From: Rhodospirillales bacterium
GTDB lineage: Bacteria; Pseudomonadota; Alphaproteobacteria; Acetobacterales; Acetobacteraceae
Direction: 5' to 3'
Length of the DNA: 8,000 nucleotides
Assembly: GCA_018971455.1 (NCBI GenBank)
Contig: JAGXAV010000078.1
Span: 1-8,000 of the forward strand
Part shown: positions 1 to 6,855 of the stretch, piece after piece
Layout: each line of letters starts with the position of its first letter
Position numbering within the stretch: the stretch's first letter is position 1
The notes under the pieces: generated by a model
Seen by the model: the letters and a program-made list of their open reading frames with translations, nothing else
Databases searched by the model: none
What the model was told of the DNA's origin: nothing
Program-made: the position numbers and the translations under genes

Positions 1-351
1 CACGGCCCGGTGGTGCGCGACCACGGCTACGACCTGCCCAAGAAGGTGCGCCGGCTCGGGCTGATTTCGGCGCTGTCGCAGAAGCAGGCCGAGGGCAAGC
101 TGGTGGTGCTCGACGCCGCCTCCGGTGCCGCGAAGACGAAGGAGTTGCAGGCGAAGCTGAAGGTACTGGGCTGGGATTCGGCGCTGATCGTCGATCACCA
201 GGTCGATGCCGGCTTCCTGCGCGCCAGCCGCAACATCGTCGGCGTGGATGTGCTGCCGACAGTGGGCGCCAACGTCTATGACATCCTGGCGCATGAGGTG
301 CTGGCCATCACCACCGCCGGGATTGCCGGTCTGAAGGAGCGCCTGGCATGA
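1..351 (+). CDS. rplD: 50S ribosomal protein uL4 (L4), 3' part only
   Basis: This is the C-terminal 116 residues of uL4; the 5' end lies before the window, and the family is usually about 200-210 aa. uL4 binds 23S rRNA early in assembly, and its extended loop lines the exit tunnel; that loop is not in this fragment. The visible part opens with HGPVV and continues with the family segment [15 protein letters not shown]. It ends in the conserved C-terminal pattern [19 protein letters not shown]. In E. coli uL4 also represses the S10 operon through the mRNA leader, which is not in view here. The stop codon overlaps the rplW start in an ATGA, so translation of the two genes is probably coupled. 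Confidence 0.96.
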   Translation, partial: HGPVVRDHGYDLPKKVRRLGLISALSQKQAEGKLVVLDAASGAAKTKELQAKLKVLGWDSALIVDHQVDAGFLRASRNIVGVDVLPTVGANVYDILAHEVLAITTAGIAGLKERLA

Positions 352-680
352 GCGAGGTCGCCGCCAAGAAGCGCGTGAAGCAGCTTTCGCGCGAGTCCAT
401 GTACACCATCATCCGCAGCCCGATCGTCACCGAGAAGGCGACGATGCTGGCCGAGCGCAACCAGACGGCGTTCCGTGTCGCCATCGACGCGACCAAGCCG
501 GAGATCAAGGCCGCCGTCGAGGGTCTGTTCGGCGTCAAGGTCGTCTCGGTGAGCACGCTGGTGGTGAAGGGCAAGACCAAGCGCTTCAAAGGGCGCCCCG
601 GTCAGCGCTCGGACGTCAAGAAAGCCTATGTGAGACTCGCCGAAGGTCAGACCATCGACCTTTCCAGCGGCCTCGCGTGA
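348..680 (+). CDS. rplW: 50S ribosomal protein uL23 (L23)
   Basis: uL23 sits at the tunnel exit and is the docking site for trigger factor and SRP. The 110-aa product has the family core [13 protein letters not shown] at about residues 20-32. Glu29 matches the E. coli Glu18 used for trigger-factor contact. The segment [19 protein letters not shown] (71-89) is the rRNA-binding loop, followed by [11 protein letters not shown]. The ATG at 348 is preferred because AAGGAG at 334-339 lies 8 nt before it and it overlaps the rplD stop. It gives about 11 more N-terminal residues than E. coli, basic in character. An in-frame ATG at 399 would give a shorter protein but has no comparable ribosome-binding site. 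Confidence 0.96.
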   Translation: MSEVAAKKRVKQLSRESMYTIIRSPIVTEKATMLAERNQTAFRVAIDATKPEIKAAVEGLFGVKVVSVSTLVVKGKTKRFKGRPGQRSDVKKAYVRLAEGQTIDLSSGLA

Positions 681-696
681 CGCGGGAAGATCGGTC

Positions 697-1530
697 ATGG
701 CACTGAAGAATTTCAATCCGGTCACGGCCAGCCTGCGCGGCACGGTGTTGATCGCGCGCGACGAGCTGTGGAAGGGCAAGCCGGTGAAGGGGCTGACCGA
801 GGGCAAGAGCTCCTCGGGCGGGCGCAACAATCACGGCCGCATCACCAGCCGGTTCCGCGGCGGCGGACACAAGCAGTCCTATCGCATCGTCGATTTCAAG
901 CGGCGCAAATTCGATGTGCCCGGCGTGGTCGAGCGGCTGGAATACGATCCGAACCGGACGGCCTTCATCGCGCTGGTGAAGTACCAGGACGGCGAGCTGT
1001 CCTACATCCTGGCGCCGCAGCGTCTGCGCGTCGGCGACGCCGTGGTGGCGGCCCAGCGGGCCGACATCAAGCCGGGCAACGCGATGCCGCTTGCCGCCAT
1101 TCCGGTTGGCACCATCATCCACAATGTGGAGATGAAGACCGGCGCCGGCGGCAAGATCGCGCGCGCCGCGGGGCAGTATGCGCAGCTGGTCGGCAAGGAT
1201 GCCGGCTATGCGCAGATCAAGCTGATGTCCGGCGAGCTGCGCATGGTGCGCGGCGAGTGCATGGCCACGATCGGGGCCGTGTCGAATCCGGACAATTCCA
1301 ACCAGAGCCTCGGCAAGGCCGGGCGCTCGCGCTGGCTGGGGCGCAAGCCGCATAACCGCGGCGTGGTGATGAACCCGGTCGACCATCCGCATGGCGGCGG
1401 CGAGGGCCGCACCTCGGGCGGGCGGCATCCGGTGACGCCGTGGGGCAAGCCGACCAAGGGCTACAAGACTCGTGTGAACAAGCGGACGGACAGCCTGATC
1501 ATCCGTCGCCGCAACAAGGGCAAGGGCTGA
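697..1530 (+). CDS. rplB: 50S ribosomal protein uL2 (L2)
   Basis: uL2 is one of the most conserved ribosomal proteins. It binds 23S rRNA domain IV, supports subunit joining and lies close to the peptidyl-transferase centre. The 277-aa product has the normal family length. The N-terminal half contains [20 protein letters not shown] (about residues 46-65). The C-terminal half contains the signature [18 protein letters not shown] near 225-242; this His-rich loop holds the histidine shown to matter for peptidyl transfer in E. coli. It ends in the basic tail [15 protein letters not shown] at 684-690 lies 6 nt before the ATG. It follows rplW by 16 nt, and rpsS follows after 4 nt. Nothing unusual is seen. 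Confidence 0.98.
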   Translation: MALKNFNPVTASLRGTVLIARDELWKGKPVKGLTEGKSSSGGRNNHGRITSRFRGGGHKQSYRIVDFKRRKFDVPGVVERLEYDPNRTAFIALVKYQDGELSYILAPQRLRVGDAVVAAQRADIKPGNAMPLAAIPVGTIIHNVEMKTGAGGKIARAAGQYAQLVGKDAGYAQIKLMSGELRMVRGECMATIGAVSNPDNSNQSLGKAGRSRWLGRKPHNRGVVMNPVDHPHGGGEGRTSGGRHPVTPWGKPTKGYKTRVNKRTDSLIIRRRNKGKG

Positions 1531-1534
1531 GGCC

Positions 1535-1813
1535 ATGGCGCGTTCCGTATGGAAAGGCCCGTTCGTGGACGGGTACATGCTCAACAAGGCCGAGGCCGCC
1601 AAGGCGTCGGGCCGCAACGAGATCATCAAGATCTGGTCGCGCCGCTCGACGATCCTGCCGCAGTTCGTGGGCCTCACCTTCGGCGTCTACAACGGCCACA
1701 AATTCCTGCCGGTGCAGGTGAACGAGAACATGGTGGGGCACAAGTTCGGCGAGTTCTCGCCGACCCGGACCTTCACCGGCCACTCGGCCGACAAGAAAGC
1801 GAAGCGGGGCTGA
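1535..1813 (+). CDS. rpsS: 30S ribosomal protein uS19 (S19)
   Basis: uS19 binds 16S rRNA in the head of the small subunit with uS13, and contributes to intersubunit bridges and the A-site region. The 92-aa product matches the usual length. It starts with the typical [16 protein letters not shown] and carries [16 protein letters not shown] near 32-47. The signature [19 protein letters not shown] is at about 52-70, and [12 protein letters not shown] follows. The start is only 4 nt after the rplB stop. AAGGG at 1522-1526, inside rplB, is the plausible ribosome-binding site at 8 nt spacing. The protein is full length with no missing conserved residue that I can see. Confidence 0.97.
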   Translation: MARSVWKGPFVDGYMLNKAEAAKASGRNEIIKIWSRRSTILPQFVGLTFGVYNGHKFLPVQVNENMVGHKFGEFSPTRTFTGHSADKKAKRG

Positions 1814-1814
1814 C

Positions 1815-2237
1815 ATGAGCAAGCCGAATCATCCGCGCGGCCTGGCGGACACCGAGGCGCAGGCGGTTCTGCGCAACGTCCGCGTGTCGCCGCGCAAGCT
1901 CAATCTGGTGGCCGGGCTGATCCGCAACCGCGGCGCGGCCGAGGCGGTGGCGACGCTGACCTTCAGCAAGCGCCGCATCGCCCAGGACGTGCGCAAGGTG
2001 CTGGAAAGCGCCATTGCGAACGCCGAGAACAACCACCAGCTCGATGTCGATCGCCTGGTCGTCGCCCGTGCCGAGGTTGGCAAGTCGGTGGTGATGCGGC
2101 GGTTTCATGCGCGCGGCCGCGGCCGGTCTGCGCGGATCGAGAAATGGTTCAGTCATCTCAAGATCGTCGTCGCCGAGCGCGCGCAGGAAGCTGCCGCCGA
2201 GCCGACGGCCGATGCCGCGACGCAGGGAGCCGCATAG
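1815..2237 (+). CDS. rplV: 50S ribosomal protein uL22 (L22) with extended termini
   Basis: uL22 binds 23S rRNA, and its long beta hairpin lines the exit tunnel beside uL4 at the macrolide-sensitive constriction. The core is clear: [18 protein letters not shown] near 20-37 and [14 protein letters not shown] at 61-74. The hairpin region, about 90-112, carries [15 protein letters not shown]. The product is 140 aa against about 110 in E. coli. It has a short N-terminal extension and an Ala/Glu/Thr-rich tail at 121-140 ([20 protein letters not shown]) that is probably disordered and surface-exposed (inference). The ATG lies one base after the rpsS stop with only a weak upstream Shine-Dalgarno, so re-initiation by ribosomes leaving rpsS is likely. 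Confidence 0.96.
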   Translation: MSKPNHPRGLADTEAQAVLRNVRVSPRKLNLVAGLIRNRGAAEAVATLTFSKRRIAQDVRKVLESAIANAENNHQLDVDRLVVARAEVGKSVVMRRFHARGRGRSARIEKWFSHLKIVVAERAQEAAAEPTADAATQGAA

Positions 2238-2240
2238 ACG

Positions 2241-2918
2241 ATGGGTCACAAGGTCAATCCGATCGGGCTGCGGCTCGGCATCAACCGTACCTGGGACAGC
2301 CGGTGGTTCGCCGGCAACGATTACTCCCGGCTGCTTCACGGCGACCTGAAGCTTCGCGCGCATCTGCGCAAGCGGCTGTCGGGCGCGGGCGTGTCGCGCG
2401 TGGTCATCGAGCGCCCGGCCAAGAAGCCGCGCGTGACGATCTATGCCGCGCGGCCCGGCGTGGTCATCGGCAAGAAGGGCCAGGATATCGAGGTTCTGCG
2501 CAAGGATCTCGGCAAGATGGCCAAGGCCGAGGTGACGCTGAACATCGTCGAGATCCGCAAGCCGGAGATCGACGCGACGCTGGTGGCCGAGAACATCGCC
2601 CAGCAGCTCGAGCGCCGCGTGGCGTTCCGTCGCGCGATGAAGCGGGCCGTGCAGTCGGCCATGCGCCTTGGCGCCCAGGGCATCCGCATCAATTGCGGCG
2701 GCCGTCTGGGCGGGGCGGAGATCGCGCGCGTCGAGTGGTATCGCGAGGGGCGCGTGCCGCTGCACACGCTGCGCGCCGACATTGATTATGGCATCGCGAC
2801 GGCCAAGACGACGTATGGCACCTGCGGCGTGAAGGTATGGATCTTCAAGGGCGAGATTCTTGCCCATGATCCGCTCGCCCAGGATCGTCGCGCCGCCGAA
2901 CAGGCGCCGCAGCGGTAA
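2241..2918 (+). CDS. rpsC: 30S ribosomal protein uS3 (S3)
   Basis: uS3 forms part of the mRNA entry channel in the 30S head and helps the ribosome unwind mRNA. The 225-aa product begins [14 protein letters not shown], the family N-terminus. The type-2 KH domain spans roughly 39-110, with the RNA-binding loop VIGKKG at 75-80. The basic cluster [19 protein letters not shown] (130-148) contains the residues linked to helicase activity. The C-terminal domain carries [20 protein letters not shown] near 153-172 and [16 protein letters not shown] at 190-205. The final tail [12 protein letters not shown] is short. AGGGAG at 2224-2229 precedes the ATG by 11 nt, and the rplV stop TAG is 3 nt upstream. 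Confidence 0.98.
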   Translation: MGHKVNPIGLRLGINRTWDSRWFAGNDYSRLLHGDLKLRAHLRKRLSGAGVSRVVIERPAKKPRVTIYAARPGVVIGKKGQDIEVLRKDLGKMAKAEVTLNIVEIRKPEIDATLVAENIAQQLERRVAFRRAMKRAVQSAMRLGAQGIRINCGGRLGGAEIARVEWYREGRVPLHTLRADIDYGIATAKTTYGTCGVKVWIFKGEILAHDPLAQDRRAAEQAPQR

Positions 2919-2942
2919 TCGAAGCGCCAAGGACAACAGACC

Positions 2943-3359
2943 ATGCTCTCTCCCAAGCGCACCACCTATCGCAAGGCCCATAAGGGCCGCATCCACGGGC
3001 TGTCCAAGGGCGGCACCGCGCTGAATTTCGGCACGTTCGGCCTCAAGGCGCTCGAGCCGGAGCGCATCACGGCGCGCCAGATCGAGGCGGCGCGCCGTGC
3101 CATCACGCGTGCCATGAAGCGCGCCGGGCGGGTGTGGATCCGCATCTTCCCGGACGTGCCGGTTTCGTTGAAGCCGCAGGAAGTGCGCATGGGTTCCGGC
3201 AAGGGCGCGCCCGAGTTCTGGGTGTGCCGCGTGAAGCCGGGCCGCATCATGTTCGAAATCGACGGCGTCGCGCCGGAGCTGGCGCGAGAGGCGTTGACGC
3301 TGGGGGCGGCGAAGCTGCCGATCAAGACGCGCTTCGTCACGCGCATCGGAGACATGTGA
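2943..3359 (+). CDS. rplP: 50S ribosomal protein uL16 (L16)
   Basis: uL16 joins late in 50S assembly and organises the A-site tRNA and peptidyl-transferase region. The 138-aa product begins [16 protein letters not shown] and includes [13 protein letters not shown] near 27-39 and [20 protein letters not shown] at about 67-86. Arg82 in VRMGSGKG corresponds to the arginine that the oxygenase YcfD/RoxA hydroxylates in E. coli; whether this organism has that enzyme cannot be seen here. The ATG follows the rpsC stop after 24 nt, with AAGGA at 2929-2933 as ribosome-binding site (9 nt spacing). Length and motifs are normal. Confidence 0.98.
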   Translation: MLSPKRTTYRKAHKGRIHGLSKGGTALNFGTFGLKALEPERITARQIEAARRAITRAMKRAGRVWIRIFPDVPVSLKPQEVRMGSGKGAPEFWVCRVKPGRIMFEIDGVAPELAREALTLGAAKLPIKTRFVTRIGDM

Positions 3360-3360
3360 C

Positions 3361-3576
3361 ATGGCCAAACAGACCAAGCCCGCCGATGTGCGGACCAAGA
3401 CGGCGGACGAGCTGTCGGGCATGCTGCTCGATCTGCGCAAGGAGCAGTTCAATCTGCGCTTCCAGCGCGCGACCGGGCAGAACGAGGGTGTGGGCCGCGT
3501 GCGCCAGGTGCGCCGCGACATCGCGCGCGTGAAGACCATCATTGCGGAGCAGCAGCGCTCCGCCTCCAAGTCCTGA
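3361..3576 (+). CDS. rpmC: 50S ribosomal protein uL29 (L29)
   Basis: uL29 is a small two-helix protein beside uL23 at the tunnel exit. The 71-aa product shows the family layout: a first helix from [20 protein letters not shown] (about 14-33), then [20 protein letters not shown], then a second helix through [12 protein letters not shown]. The first residues [12 protein letters not shown] are slightly longer than in E. coli (63 aa). It starts one base after the rplP stop, with GGAGA at 3348-3352 inside rplP as ribosome-binding site (8 nt spacing). The position between rplP and rpsQ is the universal bacterial order. Confidence 0.96.
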   Translation: MAKQTKPADVRTKTADELSGMLLDLRKEQFNLRFQRATGQNEGVGRVRQVRRDIARVKTIIAEQQRSASKS

Positions 3577-3582
3577 AGGGAG
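3576..3582 (+). promoter_or_regulatory. Ribosome-binding site of rpsQ
   Basis: AAGGGAG lies 7 nt before the ATG at 3590 and begins on the last base of the rpmC stop. It decides the rpsQ start: the same reading frame is open back to an ATG at 3542 inside rpmC, but the 16 residues so added ([16 protein letters not shown]) do not resemble uS17. Confidence 0.85.
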
Positions 3583-3589
3583 ACGGGCG

Positions 3590-3859
3590 ATGCCGAGGCG
3601 CGTCCTGACGGGGCGGGTGACCAGCGACAAGATGGACAAGACCGTGACGGTTCTTGTCGATCGGCGCGTGATGCACCCGCTCTACAAGAAGTTTATCCGC
3701 CGGTCGAAGAACTACGCGGCGCATGACGAAGGCAACCTGTGCAAGGTGGGCGACGCGGTGCGCATCGAGGAATGCCGGCCGATCAGCAAGCGCAAGACCT
3801 GGATCGTGGTCGAGCGCAATGGCGAGCCGTTCGCCGCCGCCACGCCTGCGCAGGGTTGA
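3590..3859 (+). CDS. rpsQ: 30S ribosomal protein uS17 (S17)
   Basis: uS17 is a primary 16S rRNA-binding protein with an OB fold, needed early in 30S body assembly. With the ATG at 3590 the product is 89 aa, close to the family's 80-90. It starts [20 protein letters not shown], the expected first strands. It continues with [19 protein letters not shown] at 29-47. The family signature [18 protein letters not shown] is at 54-71, and WIVVERNG follows. A short Ala/Pro tail ends the protein. In the classical E. coli arrangement rpsQ is the last gene of the S10 operon; here rplN follows after only 10 nt. Confidence 0.97.
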   Translation: MPRRVLTGRVTSDKMDKTVTVLVDRRVMHPLYKKFIRRSKNYAAHDEGNLCKVGDAVRIEECRPISKRKTWIVVERNGEPFAAATPAQG

Positions 3860-3864
3860 GGAGG
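3858..3864 (+). promoter_or_regulatory. Ribosome-binding site of rplN
   Basis: GAGGAGG is a near-complete Shine-Dalgarno overlapping the rpsQ stop and lying 5 nt before the rplN ATG at 3870. It occupies most of the 10-nt junction between the S10-type and spc-type genes, leaving no room for a promoter or terminator between them. Confidence 0.85.
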
Positions 3865-3869
3865 CATAG

Positions 3870-4238
3870 ATGATCTCGGTCGAGACCAATCTCGATGTCG
3901 CCGACAAGTCCGGCGCGCGGCGCGTGCAGTGTATCAAGGTGCTCGGCGGCTCGAAGCGCAAGACCGCGTCGGTCGGCGATGTCATCGTCGTGTCGGTGAA
4001 GGATGCCATTCCGCGCGGCAAGGTGAAGAAGGGTGACGTGCACCAGGCCGTGATCGTGCGCACCAGCTTTCCGGTGCGCCGCGCCGATGGCAGCGCGATC
4101 CGCTTCGACCGCAATGCCGCCGTGCTGATCAACAAGCAGCAGGAGCCGATCGGCACCCGCATCTTCGGCCCGGTGGTGCGCGAGCTGCGTGCGCGCAAGT
4201 TCATGAAGATCATCTCGCTTGCTCCGGAGGTGCTGTGA
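3870..4238 (+). CDS. rplN: 50S ribosomal protein uL14 (L14)
   Basis: uL14 lies on the 50S interface, contacts 16S rRNA in an intersubunit bridge and is the docking site of the silencing factor RsfS. The 122-aa product has exactly the usual length. It starts [20 protein letters not shown] and includes [20 protein letters not shown] at about 22-41. The family signature region is [19 protein letters not shown] (70-88). It ends with [16 protein letters not shown] and [12 protein letters not shown]. All expected blocks are intact. In E. coli this gene opens the spc operon with its own promoter; here it is internal to a longer transcription unit. Confidence 0.98.
   Translation: MISVETNLDVADKSGARRVQCIKVLGGSKRKTASVGDVIVVSVKDAIPRGKVKKGDVHQAVIVRTSFPVRRADGSAIRFDRNAAVLINKQQEPIGTRIFGPVVRELRARKFMKIISLAPEVL
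4226..4230 (+). promoter_or_regulatory. Ribosome-binding site of rplX
   Basis: GGAGG inside the end of rplN lies 7 nt before ATG 4238 but only 4 nt before the adjacent in-frame GTG at 4235. The spacing favours the ATG. Confidence 0.8.
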
Positions 4239-4558
4239 TGGCCGCGCGCATTCGCAAGGGCGATACCGTGCTCGTGATCAGCGGGGCCGACCGCGGAAAG
4301 CGCGGCGAGGTGCTGCGCGTGCATCCCAAGGATGAGCGCGCGGTGGTGCAGGGCGTGAACATCGCCAAGAAGCACACCAAGCCGCGCGGCATGGGCCAGC
4401 CGGGGGGCATCGTCGAGGTCGAGGCGACGATCCATTTGTCGAACCTGAAGCTGGTCGATCCCAAGACCGACAAGCCGACGCGTGTCGGGTTCCGTGTGCT
4501 GGAAGACGGCCGCAAGGTTCGTGTGGCCAAGGCCAGCGGCAACCTGGTCGAGGCGTGA
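4238..4558 (+). CDS. rplX: 50S ribosomal protein uL24 (L24)
   Basis: uL24 is an assembly initiator that binds the 5' domain of 23S rRNA, and it also lies near the tunnel exit. The product from ATG 4238 is 106 aa, a normal length. The KOW motif is at the N-terminus: [20 protein letters not shown] at about 5-24. The conserved [13 protein letters not shown] follows near 36-48. Later blocks are [15 protein letters not shown] and [18 protein letters not shown]. The ATG shares its A with the rplN stop (TGATG), a coupled start. A GTG directly before it would add one residue, but it is less well spaced from the ribosome-binding site. Confidence 0.97.
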   Translation: MAARIRKGDTVLVISGADRGKRGEVLRVHPKDERAVVQGVNIAKKHTKPRGMGQPGGIVEVEATIHLSNLKLVDPKTDKPTRVGFRVLEDGRKVRVAKASGNLVEA

Positions 4559-4563
4559 GGAGG
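4557..4563 (+). promoter_or_regulatory. Ribosome-binding site of rplE
   Basis: GAGGAGG overlaps the rplX stop codon and lies 5 nt before the GTG at 4569. It supports GTG rather than the in-frame ATG at 4611, which has no comparable upstream purine run. The reading frame is also open further upstream inside rplX, but that extra sequence does not resemble uL5. Confidence 0.8.
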
Positions 4564-4568
4564 CCATC

Positions 4569-5153
4569 GTGAGCGAGACACAGAACCCGGCCGGCGTGAC
4601 GGCGAGCGCGATGCCGCGCTTGCAGCAGCGCTATATGGGCGAAATCCGGGCCGCGCTGCAGAAGGAGTTCGGCTACACGAACCCGATGCGGGTGCCGAAG
4701 CTCGAGAAGATCGTCATCAACATGGGCGTCGGCGAGGCCGCTGGCGACCAGAAGAAGCTCGATGCCGCGGTGGCCGAGCTTGCGCTGATCAGCGGGCAGA
4801 AGCCGGTGAAGACGGTGGCGAAGAAGGCGATCGCCGGCTTCAAGATCCGCGCCGGTCTGCCGATCGGCTGCAAGGTGACGCTGCGCAAGGCGCGGATGTA
4901 CGAGTTTCTGGACCGGCTGGTCACCATCGCGCTGCCGCGCGTGCGCGATTTCCGCGGCATCCCGGCGACGAAGGGCTTCGACGGACGCGGCAACTTCGCC
5001 ATGGGCCTGAAGGAGCAGATCGTCTTCCCGGAGATCGTCTACGACAAGGTCGATGCGATCCGCGGGATGGACATCGTGTTCGTCACCACGGCCAGGAGCG
5101 ACGCCGAGGCGAGGGCGCTGCTCAAGCAGTTCGACATTCCGTTCGCGAGTTAA
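4569..5153 (+). CDS. rplE: 50S ribosomal protein uL5 (L5), GTG start
   Basis: uL5 binds 5S rRNA with uL18 in the central protuberance and touches the P-site tRNA elbow. From GTG 4569 the product is 194 aa, compared with 179 in E. coli. The extra N-terminal residues are [13 protein letters not shown]. The core begins at about residue 15 with [20 protein letters not shown]. It includes [18 protein letters not shown] (43-60) and [20 protein letters not shown] at 74-93. The family signature continues with [20 protein letters not shown] (94-113). [20 protein letters not shown] near 127-146 is the conserved C-terminal block. An ATG at 4611 would give a typical 180-aa protein, but the ribosome-binding site supports the GTG. 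Confidence 0.96.
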   Translation: MSETQNPAGVTASAMPRLQQRYMGEIRAALQKEFGYTNPMRVPKLEKIVINMGVGEAAGDQKKLDAAVAELALISGQKPVKTVAKKAIAGFKIRAGLPIGCKVTLRKARMYEFLDRLVTIALPRVRDFRGIPATKGFDGRGNFAMGLKEQIVFPEIVYDKVDAIRGMDIVFVTTARSDAEARALLKQFDIPFAS

Positions 5154-5175
5154 GTTCACGCCTTTTGGTTGGGAA

Positions 5176-5201
5176 AACCGCTGGCCGAAAGCCGGCAGGT
5201 T
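5176..5201 (+). promoter_or_regulatory. Possible RNA hairpin in the rplE-rpsN gap
   Basis: The 65-nt stretch 5154-5218 is the longest gap without a gene in the window. In it AACCGCTGGC (5176-5185) can pair with GCCGGC-A-GGTT (5191-5201). This gives a ten-pair stem with one G-U pair, one bulged A and a CGAAA loop. It ends two bases before the rpsN ribosome-binding site. No U-run follows, so it is not a typical terminator. A second, weaker stem can form from the same left arm: GGTT 5167-5170 with AACC 5176-5179. A regulatory or mRNA-processing role is inference only. Confidence 0.4.
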
Positions 5202-5203
5202 CC

Positions 5204-5208
5204 GGAGG
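5204..5208 (+). promoter_or_regulatory. Ribosome-binding site of rpsN
   Basis: GGAGG lies 10 nt before the ATG at 5219 and supports that start. The frame is open back to 5165, but those 18 residues fall in the intergenic gap and do not resemble uS14. Confidence 0.8.
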
Positions 5209-5218
5209 ACAAGACAGG

Positions 5219-5524
5219 ATGGCCAAGACATCTGCCGTCAATCGCAATGCCAAGCGCGAGCGTATGGCGGCCCGTGAGAAGGGCAAGCGCGCCGCGCTCA
5301 AGGCGATCGTGATGGACCGCACTCTGCCCGTCGAGGATCGTTTCGACGCGACGATGAAGCTTGCCGAGCTGCCGCGCAACGGAGCGAAGGTGCGGGTGCG
5401 CCTGCGCTGCGAGCTGACGGGGCGCTCGCGGTCGAATTATCGCAAGTTCCGCCTGTGCCGCATTGCGCTGCGCGACCTCGCCAATGCCGGGCAGATCCCC
5501 GGCATGGTCAAGGCGAGCTGGTAA
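5219..5524 (+). CDS. rpsN: 30S ribosomal protein uS14 (S14), long zinc-free type
   Basis: uS14 joins the 30S head late, next to uS3 and uS10. From ATG 5219 it is 101 aa, the same as E. coli. This is the long C-minus form: there is no pair of CxxC zinc-binding motifs, only single cysteines in [19 protein letters not shown] and CRIALRDLA. The N-terminal helix region [16 protein letters not shown] is followed by basic repeats. The block [17 protein letters not shown] near 40-56 is typical of Proteobacteria. The C-terminus [11 protein letters not shown] is the conserved family end. It follows rplE after 65 nt and precedes rpsH by 12 nt. Confidence 0.97.
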   Translation: MAKTSAVNRNAKRERMAAREKGKRAALKAIVMDRTLPVEDRFDATMKLAELPRNGAKVRVRLRCELTGRSRSNYRKFRLCRIALRDLANAGQIPGMVKASW

Positions 5525-5536
5525 GGGAGCGCCGCC

Positions 5537-5935
5537 ATGTCGATGTCTGATCCACTGGGCGATATGCTCACCCGTATCCGCAACGCGCAGCGCGCGCGTC
5601 ACGCCAATTGCGTGGCGCCGGCTTCGATGTTGCGGGCCAATGTGCTCGATGCGCTCAAGCGCGAGGGCTTCATCCGCGGCTTCACCGCCGAGGAGGTGAA
5701 GCCGGGCATCAGCCAGCTGCGCATCGAGCTGAAATACAGCGAGGGCGAGCCGGTCATCAAGGAGATCACCCGCGTCTCGCGTCCGGGAAGGCGGGTCTAT
5801 TCCAAGATCAAGGAGCTGCCGCGGGTCTATGCGGGCCTGGGCATCTCCATTCTGTCCACCCCCCGCGGGGTGCTGAGCGACGCCGAGGCCCGCGCTGCCA
5901 ATGTTGGCGGCGAAGTCCTCTGCCGCGTGTTCTGA
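5537..5935 (+). CDS. rpsH: 30S ribosomal protein uS8 (S8)
   Basis: uS8 is a primary binder of the 16S central domain. In E. coli it also represses the spc operon by binding mRNA near the rplE start. The 132-aa product begins [20 protein letters not shown], the expected N-terminus. The C-terminal RNA-binding domain includes [20 protein letters not shown] (100-119) and ends [18 protein letters not shown] at 5523-5529 is 7 nt from ATG 5537 and 13 nt from a second ATG at 5543, so the first is chosen. I do not recognise a copy of the uS8-binding helix near rplE in this window, so autoregulation of the E. coli kind is not shown. Confidence 0.97.
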   Translation: MSMSDPLGDMLTRIRNAQRARHANCVAPASMLRANVLDALKREGFIRGFTAEEVKPGISQLRIELKYSEGEPVIKEITRVSRPGRRVYSKIKELPRVYAGLGISILSTPRGVLSDAEARAANVGGEVLCRVF

Positions 5936-5941
5936 GGAGGA
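5934..5941 (+). promoter_or_regulatory. Ribosome-binding site of rplF
   Basis: GAGGAGGA overlaps the rpsH stop and lies 7 nt before ATG 5949. It excludes the longer reading from 5901 inside rpsH, whose 16 additional residues ([16 protein letters not shown]) are not uL6-like. Confidence 0.85.
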
Positions 5942-5948
5942 TCGCGGC

Positions 5949-6482
5949 ATGTCGCGCGTCGGCAAATATCCCGTAGAGATCCCGGCAGGCGTGCAGGTGG
6001 CGATGGCCGCCGGCACGCTGACGGTGAAGGGCAAGCTCGGCGAGCTGTCCCTGCCGCTCACCGACCGGGTGGATACCAAGGTGGAGGGCGGGCGTGTCAG
6101 CATCGCCCCGCGCGGCAATTCGGCGCCGGCGCGGATGATGTGGGGCACCACCCGCGCGCTGGTGGCTAACATGGTCAAGGGCGTCTCCACCGGTTACGCC
6201 AAGACGCTGGAGATCACCGGCACCGGCTATCGTGCGGCTGTCAATGGCAGCAACCTGGTGATCAATCTCGGCTTCTCGCATGACGTGGTCTATGCGATTC
6301 CGGCCGGCATCAAGGTGACGTGCGAGAAGCCCACCTCGATCAAGGTCGAGGGCGTGGACAAGCGGCTGGTGGGCCAGGTCTGCGCGGAAATCCGCGCCTG
6401 GCGTCCGCCCGAGCCGTACAAGGGCAAGGGCGTCAAGTTCGAGGGCGAGGCGATCCGCCGCAAGGAAGGCAAGAAAAAGTAA
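5949..6482 (+). CDS. rplF: 50S ribosomal protein uL6 (L6)
   Basis: uL6 binds 23S rRNA helix 97 near the sarcin-ricin loop and supports elongation-factor binding. From ATG 5949 the product is 177 aa, the same as E. coli. It starts [17 protein letters not shown] and has the duplicated alpha/beta layout of the family. The first repeat contains [14 protein letters not shown] at 24-37. The second contains [20 protein letters not shown] (87-106) and [19 protein letters not shown]. The C-terminal signature [16 protein letters not shown] (152-167) is complete and is followed by RRKEGKKK. The stop TAA shares its last base with the rplR start. Confidence 0.98.
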   Translation: MSRVGKYPVEIPAGVQVAMAAGTLTVKGKLGELSLPLTDRVDTKVEGGRVSIAPRGNSAPARMMWGTTRALVANMVKGVSTGYAKTLEITGTGYRAAVNGSNLVINLGFSHDVVYAIPAGIKVTCEKPTSIKVEGVDKRLVGQVCAEIRAWRPPEPYKGKGVKFEGEAIRRKEGKKK

Positions 6483-6844
6483 TGAGCGATAGCAAGGATC
6501 TGCAGCAGCGCCGGCGCACGCGCCTGCGCTTCCAGCTGCGCCGGAAGTCGGCGGGCCGTCCGCGGCTGTCCGTGTTCCGTTCGGGCAAGCACATCTATGC
6601 CCAGGTGATCGACGATGCCGCCGGCCGCACGCTGGCCGCGGCCTCGAGCCTCGATCGCGGCCTGCGCGAGGCGCTGAAGGGCGGCGCCGACAAGGAGGCC
6701 GCCTCGGCGGTCGGCAAGCTGGTGGCCGAGCGGGCGATTGCGGCCGGTGTGACGGCCGTCGTCTTCGATCGCGGCGCCTATCTCTATCATGGTCGCGTGA
6801 AGGCGCTGGCCGAAGCCGCCCGTGAGGGCGGTCTGGCCTTCTGA
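6482..6844 (+). CDS. rplR: 50S ribosomal protein uL18 (L18)
   Basis: uL18 binds 5S rRNA together with uL5 and anchors it in the central protuberance. The 120-aa product begins [20 protein letters not shown], with the basic N-terminal arm. It has [20 protein letters not shown] (26-45), [11 protein letters not shown], and a long helix through [20 protein letters not shown]. The conserved end [20 protein letters not shown] is at about 94-113, closing with REGGLAF. The ATG overlaps the rplF stop TAA by one base; AAGGAAGG at 6462-6469 inside rplF is the likely ribosome-binding site at 12 nt. The frame is open further upstream inside rplF, but that extra sequence is not uL18-like. Confidence 0.97.
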   Translation: MSDSKDLQQRRRTRLRFQLRRKSAGRPRLSVFRSGKHIYAQVIDDAAGRTLAAASSLDRGLREALKGGADKEAASAVGKLVAERAIAAGVTAVVFDRGAYLYHGRVKALAEAAREGGLAF

Positions 6845-6855
6845 GGGAAAGCAGC

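Noticed and set aside
2115..2124. Palindrome GGCCGCGGCC that could be read as a protein-binding site.
   Set aside because: It is inside rplV and encodes Arg-Gly repeats of the tunnel hairpin (RGRG). Codon use in a high-G+C genome explains it.
1773..3569. A 598-codon open frame on the - strand, and other long - strand frames such as 616-1677, 4278-5231, 5156-6190 and 5808-7439.
   Set aside because: They lie antisense to well-supported ribosomal genes. Their products are rich in Arg, Ala, His, Leu and Asp with no family motif, as expected when high-G+C coding DNA is read on the opposite strand.
4550..4620. Possible uS8-binding helix at the rplX-rplE junction, as in the E. coli spc operon.
   Set aside because: The gap is only 10 nt, and I could not identify a convincing copy of the 16S helix 21-like structure by eye. 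A covariance-model search would be needed to settle it.
5857..5872. Strong inverted repeat CACCCC-CCGC-GGGGTG that could look like a terminator.
   Set aside because: It lies within rpsH and encodes the conserved STPRGVL motif of uS8. No T-run follows, and the downstream genes continue without a gap.
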